Counted from the stretch's first letter, positions 50,170 to 58,967 are shown. The stretch is 64,000 nucleotides of DNA from Anaerolineaceae bacterium UBA1363 (GCA_002306055.1 DBRR01000037.1:6743-70742); one strand, 5' to 3'. Translations and numbers: made by a program. Notes: generated by a model not told the origin, from the sequence alone.

Positions 50170-50820
50170 TTATGACTTTTCCACCTGCAGGAAGTCGAGT
50201 TCCACAGGGGTTTCTCGCCCGAAGAAGTTCACCATAACGCGAATCTTCGAACGTTCCATGTTAATTTCGTCCACCGTACCGCGGAAGTCGTTGAAGGGAC
50301 CATCCACAATACGTACGCGGTCGCCGGGTTTGTAGGTGACGCGATAGGTGGGTGCTTCGTCTTCCATGCGGCGCAGAATTGACTGCACTTCTTCCGGGCG
50401 CAGGGGAGTAGGGTCATCCCCCATGCCCACAAAACCGGTCACACCCGGAGTATTGCGAACCACAAACCAGGATTCTTCCTCCAGGATCATGTTCACCAGA
50501 ACATAACCGGGGAAAACGTGGCGCTCAACGGTGCGGCGCTTGCCATCGCGGACTTCAATTTCTTCCTGAGTCGGGATGACCACATCAAAAATTTTGTCTT
50601 TCATATTCATTGTTTCGATGCGCTGTTCAAGGTTCTTGCGCACCTTATTCTCGTAGCCGGAATAACAATGAATCACATACCAATTGCGGGCGTCGCCTTC
50701 AGCTGGTTTGTCTGATTTGCTTAATGAATCACTGGAGGTTTCCTCAGCCGGCAAGCCTTCAGTTTCTTCGGGCAGGCTGGGAATCACATCTTCCACAGAT
50801 TCATCTTCCTTCATAGTCAT
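50170..50820 (-). CDS. nusG: Transcription termination/antitermination factor NusG
   Basis: NusG links RNA polymerase with Rho or the ribosome. An acidic, low-complexity N-terminal extension (~45 residues) precedes the NGN domain (NWYVIHCYSGYENKVRKNL, HVFPGYVLVNM, RNTPGVTGFVG). The KOW motif follows (YKPGDRVRIVDGPFNDFRG). From ATG 50820 the length is 216 aa; the longer frame would overlap secE. The Shine-Dalgarno is weak (AAGTGAAG), which suits coupling to secE ending 22 bp upstream. Confidence 0.95.
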   Translation of the reverse strand: MTMKEDESVEDVIPSLPEETEGLPAEETSSDSLSKSDKPAEGDARNWYVIHCYSGYENKVRKNLEQRIETMNMKDKIFDVVIPTQEEIEVRDGKRRTVERHVFPGYVLVNMILEEESWFVVRNTPGVTGFVGMGDDPTPLRPEEVQSILRRMEDEAPTYRVTYKPGDRVRIVDGPFNDFRGTVDEINMERSKIRVMVNFFGRETPVELDFLQVEKS

Positions 50821-50842
50821 CAGAACTTCACTTTCGCACGAA

Positions 50843-51055
50843 CTAAATGTTGACCAAAAGCCCAACAAGGCGTGCAAAGATAAAATCGAGGACACCCAAA
50901 ATCGCTGACATGATGATCGTCACAATCAGAACGATACGAGTCAGAGCCAGAGCTTCCTCACGTGTGGGCCAGGTCACCTTGCGCAGTTCACCTGCGGTTT
51001 CTTTGAACCAGTGATTGATTCTCTGAAAAATGTTCGGTTTTTCACTGTTTGCCAT
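50843..51055 (-). CDS. secE: Preprotein translocase subunit SecE
   Basis: The small clamp subunit of the SecYEG channel. At 70 aa it has the cytosolic amphipathic region with the family motif ETAGELRKVTWPTREEAL, followed by a single membrane helix (TRIVLIVTIIMSAILGVLDF). GGAGG precedes ATG 51055 by 5 nt; a TTG one codon earlier is less likely. It lies in the conserved order tRNA-Trp, secE, nusG. Confidence 0.96.
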   Translation of the reverse strand: MANSEKPNIFQRINHWFKETAGELRKVTWPTREEALALTRIVLIVTIIMSAILGVLDFIFARLVGLLVNI

Positions 51056-51113
51056 CAAGGCCTCCTGCTTTACAATTCAACGCCGTAGATCTTACGGCAT
51101 CGGTAAATTTCAA

Positions 51114-51186
51114 CAGGTCAGGTAGGAATCGAACCCACAACCCCCGCTTTTGGAGAGCGGTGCTCTGCCAATTGAGCTACTGACCT
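51114..51186 (-). tRNA. tRNA-Trp (CCA)
   Basis: Acceptor AGGTCAG / CTGACCT, D arm GCTC...GAGC, anticodon stem CCGCT / AGCGG with loop CTCCAAA (anticodon CCA), and T arm GTGGG TTCGATT CCTAC. No encoded CCA end. It lies between rpmG and secE, as in many bacteria. Confidence 0.94.
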
Positions 51187-51209
51187 AAGCAAACTCCCAC
51201 TACTGAGAG

Positions 51210-51380
51210 CTACTTCACCTCACGATGCAGCCTATGAGCGCGACAGCGAGGGCAATATTTATTGAGTTCCAGACGACCCGGGTCATTCCGACGGTTCTTT
51301 ACTGTAGTGTAATTGCGTTCCTTACACTCAGTGCAAGCCAAATAGATGACTGGACGAATATCTTTTTTCTTTGATGCCAT
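51210..51380 (-). CDS. rpmG: 50S ribosomal protein L33
   Basis: This 56-residue protein begins MASKKKDIRPVIYLACTECK and ends HRLHREVK. Two Cys pairs (CTEC and CPRC) make it the zinc-binding (C+) form. No Shine-Dalgarno is visible before the ATG. It lies between tuf and tRNA-Trp on the same strand, the usual position for rpmG before secE. Confidence 0.95.
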   Translation of the reverse strand: MASKKKDIRPVIYLACTECKERNYTTVKNRRNDPGRLELNKYCPRCRAHRLHREVK

Positions 51381-51391
51381 TTTTAGTTAAC

Positions 51392-51418
51392 ATGGCTGCC
51401 CCTCGCGGAGGCAGCCAT
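51392..51418 (-). other. Hairpin between tuf and rpmG
   Basis: A perfect 9-bp stem (ATGGCTGCC / GGCAGCCAT, 9-nt loop) has no T-run, so it is not a standard terminator. It could be a processing site or affect rpmG translation, which starts about 12 nt later. Confidence 0.5.
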
Positions 51419-51440
51419 ATATCCTCCATCTAATCTTATC

Positions 51441-52646
51441 TTAGGCAATGATCTTGGTGATCCTGCCGGCGCCCACGGTCAGACCGCCTTCGCGGATAGC
51501 GAATTCGGAACCTTCCTCGATGGCGACTTTCTGGATCAGCTTGACTTTCAAACCGTTGACGTTGTCACCAGGAAGAACCATTTCAACGCCATCAGGCAGG
51601 GTTACATCACCAGTAACATCGGTGGTGTGAATGTAGAACTGCGGACGATAGCCGGTGAAGAAAGCACTGTGGCGCCCGCCCTCTTCCTTCTTTAGAATGT
51701 AAACAGAGCACTCAAATTCGGTGTGAGGGGTAATGGATTTGGGTTTGGCCAGAACCATACCTCGTTCAACCTGTTCGCGATCGATACCGCGCAGCAAGAT
51801 ACCAGCGTTGTCACCAGCGCGACCTTCATCGAGCTGTTTGTGGAACATTTCAATGCCCGTAGCAACAGTCGCCAGAGGCTTGTCCATCAAACCAACGATT
51901 TCAACGGGCTCGTTCAACCGCAAAGTACCACGCTCAATACGACCGGTCACAACAGTACCGCGGCCCTTGATCGAAAAGACGTCTTCAATTGGCATGAGGA
52001 AATCTTTTTCGAAGTCACGCACTGGTTCCTCAAAGTAGTTGTCAACAGCATCCATTAGTTCAATGATCGGTTTGTACTCAGGAGCATTGGGATCTGTGGA
52101 AGTGCTGTCGAGGGCGAGCTTGGCGGAACCGCGGATGATCGGTACGTCATCGCCGGGGAAACCGTTCTTGGTTAGCAGTTCACGAACTTCCATTTCAACC
52201 AGCTCAAGCAGTTCGGGGTCGTCCATCTGATCGGTCTTATTCAAGAAGACCAGAATGGCGGGAACCTCAACCTGGTGGGCCAGAAGGACGTGTTCGTTAG
52301 TCTGGGGCATGGGGCCGTCAGGAGCACTCACCACGAGGATGGCGCCATCAACCTGCGCGGCACCGGTGATCATGTTCTTGATGTAGTCACGGTGACCAGG
52401 CATGTCAACATGGGCATAGTGACGTTTAGCGGTCTCATATTCAACATGAGTAATGTTGATGGTAATACCGCGGGCTTTCTCTTCCGGAGCATTGTCAATC
52501 GAGTCGTATGGCCGGAATTGACCAAAGCCACGCATAGCCTGGACTTTGGTAATAGCAGCGGTCAGGGTAGTTTTGCCATGGTCAATATGACCCATCGTTC
52601 CGATGTTCATATGTGGCTTAGTGCGGTCAAATTTTTGTTTTGCCAT
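51441..52646 (-). CDS. tuf: Elongation factor Tu
   Basis: The GTPase that delivers aminoacyl-tRNA to the ribosome. G1 is GHIDHGKTTL, G3 is DMPGHRDYI (usually DCPGH; Cys is replaced by Met here), G4 is NKTDQMDD (usually NKxD), and the C-terminal barrel regions are typical. Length is 401 aa. AAGGAG precedes the ATG. Three tRNA genes lie just upstream, the tufB arrangement. Confidence 0.97.
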   Translation of the reverse strand: MAKQKFDRTKPHMNIGTMGHIDHGKTTLTAAITKVQAMRGFGQFRPYDSIDNAPEEKARGITINITHVEYETAKRHYAHVDMPGHRDYIKNMITGAAQVDGAILVVSAPDGPMPQTNEHVLLAHQVEVPAILVFLNKTDQMDDPELLELVEMEVRELLTKNGFPGDDVPIIRGSAKLALDSTSTDPNAPEYKPIIELMDAVDNYFEEPVRDFEKDFLMPIEDVFSIKGRGTVVTGRIERGTLRLNEPVEIVGLMDKPLATVATGIEMFHKQLDEGRAGDNAGILLRGIDREQVERGMVLAKPKSITPHTEFECSVYILKKEEGGRHSAFFTGYRPQFYIHTTDVTGDVTLPDGVEMVLPGDNVNGLKVKLIQKVAIEEGSEFAIREGGLTVGAGRITKIIA

Positions 52647-52696
52647 CTTTTCTCCTTAAATAATGACTATTTATTTTCTTTTCAATATTTGGCAAA

Positions 52697-52769
52697 AGCC
52701 CTCAATCGGATTCGGACCGATGACCTCATTCTTACCAAGAATGCGCTCTACCAGCTGAGCTATGAGGGC
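52697..52769 (-). tRNA. tRNA-Thr (GGT)
   Basis: Acceptor GCCCTCA / TGAGGGC, anticodon stem CATTC / GAATG with loop TTGGTAA (anticodon GGT), and T arm with GGTCCGAATCC. It lies 50 bp before tuf. Confidence 0.94.
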
Positions 52770-52802
52770 GGCCTTGCCAGCCCGACCTTTCGGTAAGGTT
52801 AA

Positions 52803-52885
52803 TGGACGGTGAAGGATTCGAACCTCCGAAGGCGCCAGCCAGCTGATTTACAGTCAGCCCCCGTTGTCCACTTGGGTAACCGTCC
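52803..52885 (-). tRNA. tRNA-Tyr (GTA)
   Basis: A class II tRNA with a long variable arm. Acceptor GGACGGT / ACCGTCC, anticodon loop CTGTAAA (anticodon GTA) closed by CTGA / TCAG, and T arm GGTTCGAATCC. Confidence 0.93.
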
Positions 52886-52921
52886 AATTTTTCCATAGGG
52901 CGCTTGCTTTTACCCGCTGGA

Positions 52922-52950
52922 GATTGTGATCGAAATTTTCGACCACAATC
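52922..52950. other. Long hairpin between tRNA-Tyr and tRNA-Thr
   Basis: GATTGTG(A)TCGAAA pairs with TTTCGA(C)CACAATC, about 13 bp with one mismatch. No T-run follows. It is likely a processing or stability structure in the tRNA precursor. Confidence 0.55.
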
Positions 52951-52966
52951 GCAAATGAGTAAATTG

Positions 52967-53038
52967 AGCCGACGATGGGAATCGAACCCATAACCTACCA
53001 CTTACAAGGCGGTTGCTCTACCATTGAGCTACGCCGGC
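52967..53038 (-). tRNA. tRNA-Thr (TGT)
   Basis: Acceptor GCCGGCG / CGTCGGC, D arm GCTC...GAGC, anticodon stem ACCGC / GTGGT with loop CTTGTAA (anticodon TGT), and T arm GGGTTCGATTCCC. First gene of the tRNA-tuf cluster. Confidence 0.93.
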
Positions 53039-53374
53039 GCCCGTTGGATCTGCTTTTGTTAATATGCGTCAAGACCAATAAGTATATCAAAATCTCCATG
53101 CTTACGCAAGCCTGATTTTTCAATCAGTCCCGTTTCGCAAGGTGTGAGTCTATCAGATGTAAGGATAAGAGTCAAGATATTTGCCGGTCAAACTGTGAGG
53201 GGGTCAGCTTGGTGAGGCGGTCAGCTTTCGCCAAGCAAACTGTTCGATTTGACTATCCTGAAATCGTCCAAAAGATTGACAACCTCTTTTGGGCAAAGAA
53301 TCACTGAATTTTTTCACTATTCACTTTGTGAATGAAACAACGGCTTATGGCCCCCCAGTCTCAATTTCTGTTCT
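53039..53374. other. Upstream region of the tRNA-tuf-nusG cluster
   Basis: No gene is seen. AT-rich stretches such as TTTTGATATACTT and CATATTAAC on the minus strand probably hold the promoter of the tRNA-tuf transcript, but no hexamer pair with proper spacing can be fixed. Confidence 0.4.
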
Positions 53375-53731
53375 TTATTTTTCTATTCTCGCACGAATTT
53401 GCTTCACGCGGGGACTATCAGGTTTTACCATCAGCCAGAGGTGCCGCATTGCCGCTCCAGGCGCATGCGTGAGCATCCTTGGGCCGGCATAGCGCATCAC
53501 CTCACGAATCTGCTGGCGGTAATATGGCTTGTAGCAGTGCACCGGGCATTTGGCACAGACTGGCTTCTCAGGCATAAATTGGCAGTGTTCCAGCCGCTCA
53601 TACGCGTAAGCCTCCAGCTGCTGGCATTCCTCGCATAGGTCTTCTTTCTGTCCGTGTTGATCCCGGCAATACAAACCAAGCATGAGGGAAATTGTTTTTT
53701 TCTCCGCTGTCAGAACCTTTTCTTTTTCCAT
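53375..53731 (-). CDS. ygbA: YgbA-like (nitrous oxide-stimulated promoter) family protein
   Basis: The 118-aa protein matches YgbA/NOSP family features: EKKTISLMLGLYC near the start, AYAYERLEHCQF, and the strongly conserved KPVCAKCPVHCYKPYYR and IREVMRYAGPRML. Conserved Cys residues suggest a metal or iron-sulfur site. In enterobacteria ygbA is induced under nitrosative stress; the exact activity is not settled. No Shine-Dalgarno is seen; TAAAAT lies 8 nt before the ATG. Confidence 0.82.
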   Translation of the reverse strand: MEKEKVLTAEKKTISLMLGLYCRDQHGQKEDLCEECQQLEAYAYERLEHCQFMPEKPVCAKCPVHCYKPYYRQQIREVMRYAGPRMLTHAPGAAMRHLWLMVKPDSPRVKQIRARIEK

Positions 53732-53817
53732 AAGGTTCTATTTTAGCGCATCTTGTACTTTTTGCTCCCCTTTGATCAAAATGCGCTGTTTCAACTCACC
53801 TTAATCGCAAAAATTCG

Positions 53818-54240
53818 CTATGGTACTAATTCTGCCTCAAGCGAAATCTCCACACCACTCAATGCCCGAGAAACCGGGCAGCCCAGCTTGGTTGCTTCAG
53901 CAATTTCAAGAAACTTCTCAAGGGTTATTCCGGGCACCTTGGCTTTACTCACCAGCTGAATGTGGGTGATTGTTGCCTTCCCGTCCACATTTCTTAACGC
54001 CACATGGGCGGTAGTTTCAATCTTCTCCGGGGTGAATCCAGCCTCTGTCAGCCCGCCACTGAGCGCCATGGAATAACAGCCGGCATGCGCCGCTCCTAAT
54101 AGCTCCTCAGGATTCGTGCCTTTTCCTTCTTCAAAACGGGAAGCAAAGGTGAATGGTCCATCATAACCAGCAAAATGCATACTGCCTTTGCCAGCCTTGA
54201 GGGTACCTTCCCAAATTGCGCTTGCTTTTCTATCTGCCAT
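53818..54240 (-). CDS. osmC: OsmC-family peroxiredoxin
   Basis: A thiol peroxidase of the OsmC/Ohr superfamily acting on organic hydroperoxides. The two active-site cysteines are in GAAHAGCYSMALSGGL and LGCPVSRALSG. N-terminal ASAIWEGTLKAGKGSM and GTNPEELLGAAH favour the OsmC rather than the Ohr group. The start at 54240 has AGGAG 6 nt upstream; the longer frame to 54324 would begin inside the gdh terminator region. Length 140 aa is normal. Confidence 0.92.
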   Translation of the reverse strand: MADRKASAIWEGTLKAGKGSMHFAGYDGPFTFASRFEEGKGTNPEELLGAAHAGCYSMALSGGLTEAGFTPEKIETTAHVALRNVDGKATITHIQLVSKAKVPGITLEKFLEIAEATKLGCPVSRALSGVEISLEAELVP

Positions 54241-54322
54241 AATCAGCTCCTTTTCCTTTGTCTTGTTGGCTTTTATCATAGCGGATGCACAGGTGCGGTG
54301 CAATAAGCTGTATAGCGAAAAC

Positions 54323-54356
54323 AAAAAACCCCTTCTGCAAAAGAGGGGGTTTTTTT
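54323..54356 (-). terminator. Terminator of the glutamate dehydrogenase gene
   Basis: AAAAAACCCC(C)TCT pairs with AGAAGGGGTTTTTT, followed by GTTTTC. It stands 17 bp after the gdh stop codon. Confidence 0.85.
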
Positions 54357-54372
54357 AATGGAAAGAATAAGG

Positions 54373-55662
54373 TTAGGAGATCCAGCCCCGTAATCTCATC
54401 GCTTTGACCACTTTGTCAATACTGACCATGTAGGCTGCATCGCGCATGCAGACTTTCTTGCTGAGCGACATATCCAGCACGGATTTAAAGGCGTCGGTCA
54501 TCTTATGGTTCAGGCGTTCAAACACTTCATCGCGTCCCCAATAGAAGTTCTGGTCGTTCTGCACACCTTCGAAGTACGAGACCGTCACGCCACCAGCGTT
54601 GCACAAAAAGTCAGGGATGACGAAGACACCGTTTTGTTCCAGCACCGCGTCCGCTTCAGGAGTGGTGGGTCCGTTGGCAGCTTCTGCCAGGATCTTGACT
54701 TTTTTGCTGATCTTTTTGACACTGTCCGCTGTGACCTGACCTTCAAGGGCTGCGGGAATGAGCACATCCACATCCTTTGAAATCCACGAGTCGCCATCTT
54801 CAATGATATAGCCGGCTTCTTTCGCCTTTACTTTATTGATGGTTCCATACTGGTCGGTAATGCTCATGAGGAACATCGGATCCACACCCTCTTCCTTGCA
54901 GAAGGTGTAAGCTTTCTTATCTCCGCGATCCCAGCAGGAAACACACACGACTTTGCCGCCCAAGAACTGGCGGAAACCAATTGCCGCGTACTGAGCGACA
55001 TTGCCAAAACCTTGAATGGCTGCAGATGTCTTGGTGGGGTCAATGCCCAGGTGTTTCATGGCTTCGCGCACAGTGAAGATTACGCCAAAACCAGTAGCTT
55101 CGGTGCGACCTTCAGAGCCGCCACCGCCAAGAGGCTTGCCGGTAATGGTGCCGGGGGTATAGCTGCCAACGAGTGTGGAGTACTCATCCATCATCCAGCC
55201 CATCATCTGGGGCGTCGTGCCAACATCTGGCGCGGGGACGTCCTGACGGGGACCGATGTTTTTCCACATAATGCGCACAAAGCCGCGCACCAGGCGTTCC
55301 TTTTCTCCATCTGAGAGAGTAGAGGGGTCCACCACTACTCCGCCCTTGCCGCCACCCAGGGGAATGTCAGCCACAGCGCACTTCCAGGTCATCCACATAG
55401 CCAGAGCGCGCACAGTATCGGCGGTTTCGTTGGCTGCGAAGCGCAGACCGCCCTTATTCGGACCGCGGGCATCATTATGCTGAACGCGATAAGCTTGAAA
55501 AACCCTGACTTTGCCATCGTCCATGCGTACTGGGATGCGGAAGTGATATTCCCGTGCCGGATAGCGCAGAAAATCCCTGATTTCCTGGCTGAGCTCAAGT
55601 TGGTCAGCGACTTTATCGAATTGAGCCTGAGCCATTTCAAAAGCGTTTGTACTTCCTGACAT
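54373..55662 (-). CDS. gdhA: Glutamate dehydrogenase
   Basis: It interconverts glutamate and 2-oxoglutarate plus ammonia. GPNKGGLRF, MTWKCAVADIPLGGGKGG (catalytic Lys) and DVPAPDVGT line the substrate site, and the dinucleotide motif is IQGFGNVAQYAA. Length 429 aa fits the hexameric bacterial/archaeal class. GGAG precedes the ATG by about 8 nt. It appears monocistronic. Confidence 0.95.
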   Translation of the reverse strand: MSGSTNAFEMAQAQFDKVADQLELSQEIRDFLRYPAREYHFRIPVRMDDGKVRVFQAYRVQHNDARGPNKGGLRFAANETADTVRALAMWMTWKCAVADIPLGGGKGGVVVDPSTLSDGEKERLVRGFVRIMWKNIGPRQDVPAPDVGTTPQMMGWMMDEYSTLVGSYTPGTITGKPLGGGGSEGRTEATGFGVIFTVREAMKHLGIDPTKTSAAIQGFGNVAQYAAIGFRQFLGGKVVCVSCWDRGDKKAYTFCKEEGVDPMFLMSITDQYGTINKVKAKEAGYIIEDGDSWISKDVDVLIPAALEGQVTADSVKKISKKVKILAEAANGPTTPEADAVLEQNGVFVIPDFLCNAGGVTVSYFEGVQNDQNFYWGRDEVFERLNHKMTDAFKSVLDMSLSKKVCMRDAAYMVSIDKVVKAMRLRGWIS

Positions 55663-55900
55663 ATAAATTCTCCTTTTTTATCTTGTTTGGAATTTGGAAC
55701 AAAAATGACGTCCAAAGCGAATGCTTTGCCCGTCATAGGTTAGATGAGGTTGTTGATCACGTCCGTGTGACATCAAATTCCTCGTTATTTTGATGCGTTA
55801 ACCTTATCCCAAATTGTTCTTTTGGTCAAGCAACTGGAGTGCAGGCGATGTGAGGCGAGTGTCACTATGGATTGTTTGGGCAGCTGAAAAGACATAAATT
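55663..55900. other. Upstream region of gdhA, no gene seen
   Basis: Frames here are antisense or lack start signals. A promoter for gdhA is expected but no clear hexamer pair was identified. Confidence 0.4.
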
Positions 55901-55930
55901 AAAAAATAGCCCGGGAAATCCCGGGCTATT
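55901..55930 (-). terminator. Terminator of the acetyltransferase gene
   Basis: An 11-bp stem (AATAGCCCGGG / CCCGGGCTATT) is followed by TTTT on the minus strand, 15 bp after the stop codon. Confidence 0.9.
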
Positions 55931-55944
55931 CCTGATCGAAAATC

Positions 55945-56541
55945 CTATTTCAATTCCAAAACGTAAGTGTGCACCCCGTTGGTCTCAGAGACCTCTTTGA
56001 AACCAAGGTCTTCAAACATTTTTGGCAGCCCGTGGTATTGGCGCAGGGGATGGGCGCTCCAAAGGAAAGGTCTGCCAATGATCCGGTCAAATCCTTCCTG
56101 GCGGCTTATTTCGACGGCCTCTGCGAGCATCTTGTTCGCCAACCCTTTGCCGCGATACTCCGGATGGATCACAAAGCAAACCACCATCGCGCTGCGTCCC
56201 GGGAATTTTTGAAGCTCTTCGTCTTTTTTGAGCAGTGCGTAGTTGTTGACGTCATTAACATTGACCCAACCCACCATCTGTTCGCCAGCTAATGCAACCA
56301 GACCGCGCATTAAACCGCTCTCAATGTTCTGTACTGCCAGGGCTTTATTCTGCTCTGCGGTGCGCTGATGCCATTCCGCGCTGCTGCAATCTATGTGATA
56401 GTATTGGCAATAGCAGAAGTGCCAGTGTTCAGCATGGCTAAAATCCATCTCGCTTAAATAGGAAGTGAACTGGTTCGCCATATCGGGGCTCAGGGATTTT
56501 ATTTGCAAGTCATCCAGCGACATACTACTTTCACTCTCCAT
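55945..56541 (-). CDS. GNAT family N-acetyltransferase
   Basis: The acetyl-CoA pocket is visible as VVCFVIHPEYRGKGLANKML, the Q/RxxGxG/A motif of GNAT enzymes. Upstream strands (LVALAGEQMVGWVNVND) fit the fold. The N-terminal part has an aromatic, Cys/His-containing segment (HWHFCYCQYYH) that is unusual and could bind a metal. An alternative start at 56523 (MSLDDLQ) has GGAGAG 12 nt upstream. The substrate is unknown. The gene is alone before a strong terminator. Confidence 0.85.
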   Translation of the reverse strand: MESESSMSLDDLQIKSLSPDMANQFTSYLSEMDFSHAEHWHFCYCQYYHIDCSSAEWHQRTAEQNKALAVQNIESGLMRGLVALAGEQMVGWVNVNDVNNYALLKKDEELQKFPGRSAMVVCFVIHPEYRGKGLANKMLAEAVEISRQEGFDRIIGRPFLWSAHPLRQYHGLPKMFEDLGFKEVSETNGVHTYVLELK

Positions 56542-56605
56542 GCATTATTCAATAAATGAATTTTACCAGTTACCAAGCCTTTTCCCATAAGCAATTTATG
56601 CGTGA

Positions 56606-57766
56606 TCAACCGATGCGTTTCACAAAATGATCAATTTTTTCCAAGGCTTCTTCGAGTTTTTCATAGGAAGTGGCATAAGAAACCCGCGCGAAACCCAAGC
56701 CGGCATCCCCAAAGGAATTTCCTGGAACGACGGCCACATGCTCTTCTTTTAGCAGGCGGTTGCAAAATTCGTCATCACTCAATCCGGTTGAACGCAGATC
56801 CGGGAAGGCATAAAAGGCGCCATTGGGCTCAAAAGTCTTAAGACCGATCGAATTTAAGCTGCTCACAACCAATTTGCGGCGTCGATCGTATTCCCGCAGC
56901 ATTTCCTGAATATAAGGCTCACCAACCATCAGAGCGGTCAGGGCAGCATACTGCGAAACAGTAGGCGCAGACATGATGGAATACTGGTGAACACGGACCA
57001 TACCGTCGATGATTTCCTCCGGTCCAGCAGCATAACCGATGCGCCAGCCAGTCATGGCATAGGCTTTCGAAAAACCGCCCATCAGCACGGTGCGTTCCTG
57101 CATCCCGGGTAAACTGGCAAAACAGACATGTTCAGTACCATAAACCAGGCGATCGTAGATTTCATCAGAGACCACCATCAAGTCATATTTCTCGACAAGC
57201 GCGGCTAATTTCATGAGAAATTCGCGGGGATAAACAGCACCGGTTGGATTGCTGGGGCTGCCGATGAAAACCGCGCGCGTTTTGGGAGTGATAGCAGCTT
57301 CGATATCCTCGATACGTGGAACAAAGTGATCTTCCGCATATGTTGCGACTTCCACCGGCACACCGCCCGCAAGCGCAACTTCTGCCTGGTAGGAAACAAA
57401 ACAAGGCGTGGGGATGATGACTTCGTCATCCGGATCCAATATTGCGGTGAAAACAAGGTAGAGGGCTTCGGAGACTCCTACTGTAACCACAATTTCGGAT
57501 TGGGCAAAGTACTCAACCTGATAGAGGCCTTTAAGATGGTCGCTAATCGCCTGCCGTAGTTCAAGCAGCCCGTGATTGGAGGTGTAGTGAGTTTCACCCC
57601 GCCTCAAGGCTTCAATGCCCGCCTGGATGATGGGTTCGGGTGTGTCAAAATCGGGCTCCCCAATCCCCAGTGAGATAACATCCTTCATCGTTGCCGCAAT
57701 ATCAAAGAACTTGCGGATACCGGATGGCTTCAACGTTGCCACCTTTTCAGATAATCTGATTGCCAT
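56606..57766 (-). CDS. Aspartate/aromatic-type aminotransferase (PLP, class I)
   Basis: A fold-type I PLP enzyme of 386 aa. The substrate region has ISLGIGEPDFDTP, the cofactor-binding segment is SNPTGAVYP, and the Schiff-base Lys is in GGFSKAYAMTGWRIGYAAG. The sequence fits subgroup I-gamma aminotransferases such as AspC/AraT-like enzymes in archaea and thermophiles; the amino acid preference cannot be fixed. AAGGAGA precedes the ATG by 4 nt. The upstream nucleotidyltransferase gene ends about 10 nt after, and the two may be cotranscribed. Confidence 0.9.
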   Translation of the reverse strand: MAIRLSEKVATLKPSGIRKFFDIAATMKDVISLGIGEPDFDTPEPIIQAGIEALRRGETHYTSNHGLLELRQAISDHLKGLYQVEYFAQSEIVVTVGVSEALYLVFTAILDPDDEVIIPTPCFVSYQAEVALAGGVPVEVATYAEDHFVPRIEDIEAAITPKTRAVFIGSPSNPTGAVYPREFLMKLAALVEKYDLMVVSDEIYDRLVYGTEHVCFASLPGMQERTVLMGGFSKAYAMTGWRIGYAAGPEEIIDGMVRVHQYSIMSAPTVSQYAALTALMVGEPYIQEMLREYDRRRKLVVSSLNSIGLKTFEPNGAFYAFPDLRSTGLSDDEFCNRLLKEEHVAVVPGNSFGDAGLGFARVSYATSYEKLEEALEKIDHFVKRIG

Positions 57767-57798
57767 GCACTCTCCTTTTCCTCTTCAGTTAATGTCTA

Positions 57799-58812
57799 CT
57801 ACCAATTTGCCCAGGAGTTGTCTCCCAGGTTAAATTTGCCTCTCAAACCGTTTACGACCACATCGTAGCCAAGCAAGGAGCCTTCAATGTTCGCATTGGT
57901 GATATGGACTCCGGGGCTGAGAATGGAGTCGCGGATGGAGCTGTGCTGTACGAGGCTACCTGCTCCCACCGAGACAAATGGACCGATGATGGAGGTGCTC
58001 ACACGCGCCTCTGGATGAATGAAGACCGGCGGAATAATAACCGTGTCTTCCAGTTGACCCAGAGCTGGTACGTAATCACACCCATTCTCGAGCAAGTGGC
58101 GGTTGGTATCCAGCAAGGCTTCAGAGGTACCGGCATCCAGCCAGGTCTTGACCTGCTCGATACGCATTGGTATTTTTTTCTCAAGCATCAAATTGATTGC
58201 ATCCACCAGGAAGTATTCTCCCTTCAGGGAGATCTTCTTTTGAACCTGCTCTTCAATGGCCCTAATCAGATGACTGCCATCAGGGAAGTAATAACACCCC
58301 ACGACCGCCAGGTTGTTGTTCATGTCATTTGGTTTTTCAATCAAACGCAAAACCTGGCCACTGGCTGCGACCTCTGCCACCCCGAAACGGCGCGGATCGG
58401 GCACAGCCTTGACCCAGGCGATAGCCTGTGGCTGAGGTTCTGCCAGGAAGGAGAAGTCATTATCAATCAGTGTGTCCGAAAAGAGGATTAGTGCTTCCCC
58501 GGACAAGAATTCGCGTGCGTGCCAAAGGGCATCCGACTGACCTTTTTTCTCGGGTTGTTCCACGTAATGTACTTTGACATGGGGATGAACCTTCTGCATG
58601 TGAGCCTGGATCAGGGTTTGTTGACCAGGCGACATGATGAAAACATACTCAACATCGTCCCGGTCCGCAATGGATTTGAACATTGCCAGGAGGTGGTCAA
58701 GTACTGTTGCTCCAGCCAGTGAGACCAGGGGCTTTGGTCGGCTCCAGGTGAGGGGGCGTAGCCTGCTGCCCAAACCCGCCATTGGGATGATGATGCTGAG
58801 TTTATCGGACAT
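57799..58812 (-). CDS. Sugar nucleotidyltransferase
   Basis: The N-terminal Rossmann-like domain begins IIIPMAGLGSRLRPLTWSRPKPLVSLAG, the signature of sugar-1-phosphate nucleotidyltransferases. ILFSDTLID holds the metal-binding Asp, and GTSEALLDTNRHLLE is typical of RfbA/RmlA-like enzymes. The C-terminal ~85 residues form a left-handed beta-helix-like tail (IIPPVFIHPEARVSTSIIG, SIRDSILSPGVHI). It should activate a hexose phosphate for glycan synthesis; glucose or mannose cannot be distinguished. GGAGG lies 6 nt before the ATG, and the gene is 32 bp upstream of the aminotransferase. Confidence 0.9.
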   Translation of the reverse strand: MSDKLSIIIPMAGLGSRLRPLTWSRPKPLVSLAGATVLDHLLAMFKSIADRDDVEYVFIMSPGQQTLIQAHMQKVHPHVKVHYVEQPEKKGQSDALWHAREFLSGEALILFSDTLIDNDFSFLAEPQPQAIAWVKAVPDPRRFGVAEVAASGQVLRLIEKPNDMNNNLAVVGCYYFPDGSHLIRAIEEQVQKKISLKGEYFLVDAINLMLEKKIPMRIEQVKTWLDAGTSEALLDTNRHLLENGCDYVPALGQLEDTVIIPPVFIHPEARVSTSIIGPFVSVGAGSLVQHSSIRDSILSPGVHITNANIEGSLLGYDVVVNGLRGKFNLGDNSWANW

Positions 58813-58967
58813 AACTGCCCTCCTGAGTTTTTTCCACTTTTCTGTGTGGTTTTGTTATTATATCCTCATCGAGTGAAAGTAGTCAATTAATGCCCCCATA
58901 GCAGCCTTGATGGAACCATGACAGCGAGCTGGAAGTTTGTGCGACTAAAAAAATGGAAATAACAGTT

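Noticed and set aside
57904..58491. 195-codon plus-strand frame inside the sugar nucleotidyltransferase gene
   Set aside because: Antisense shadow with no start signal or family resemblance.
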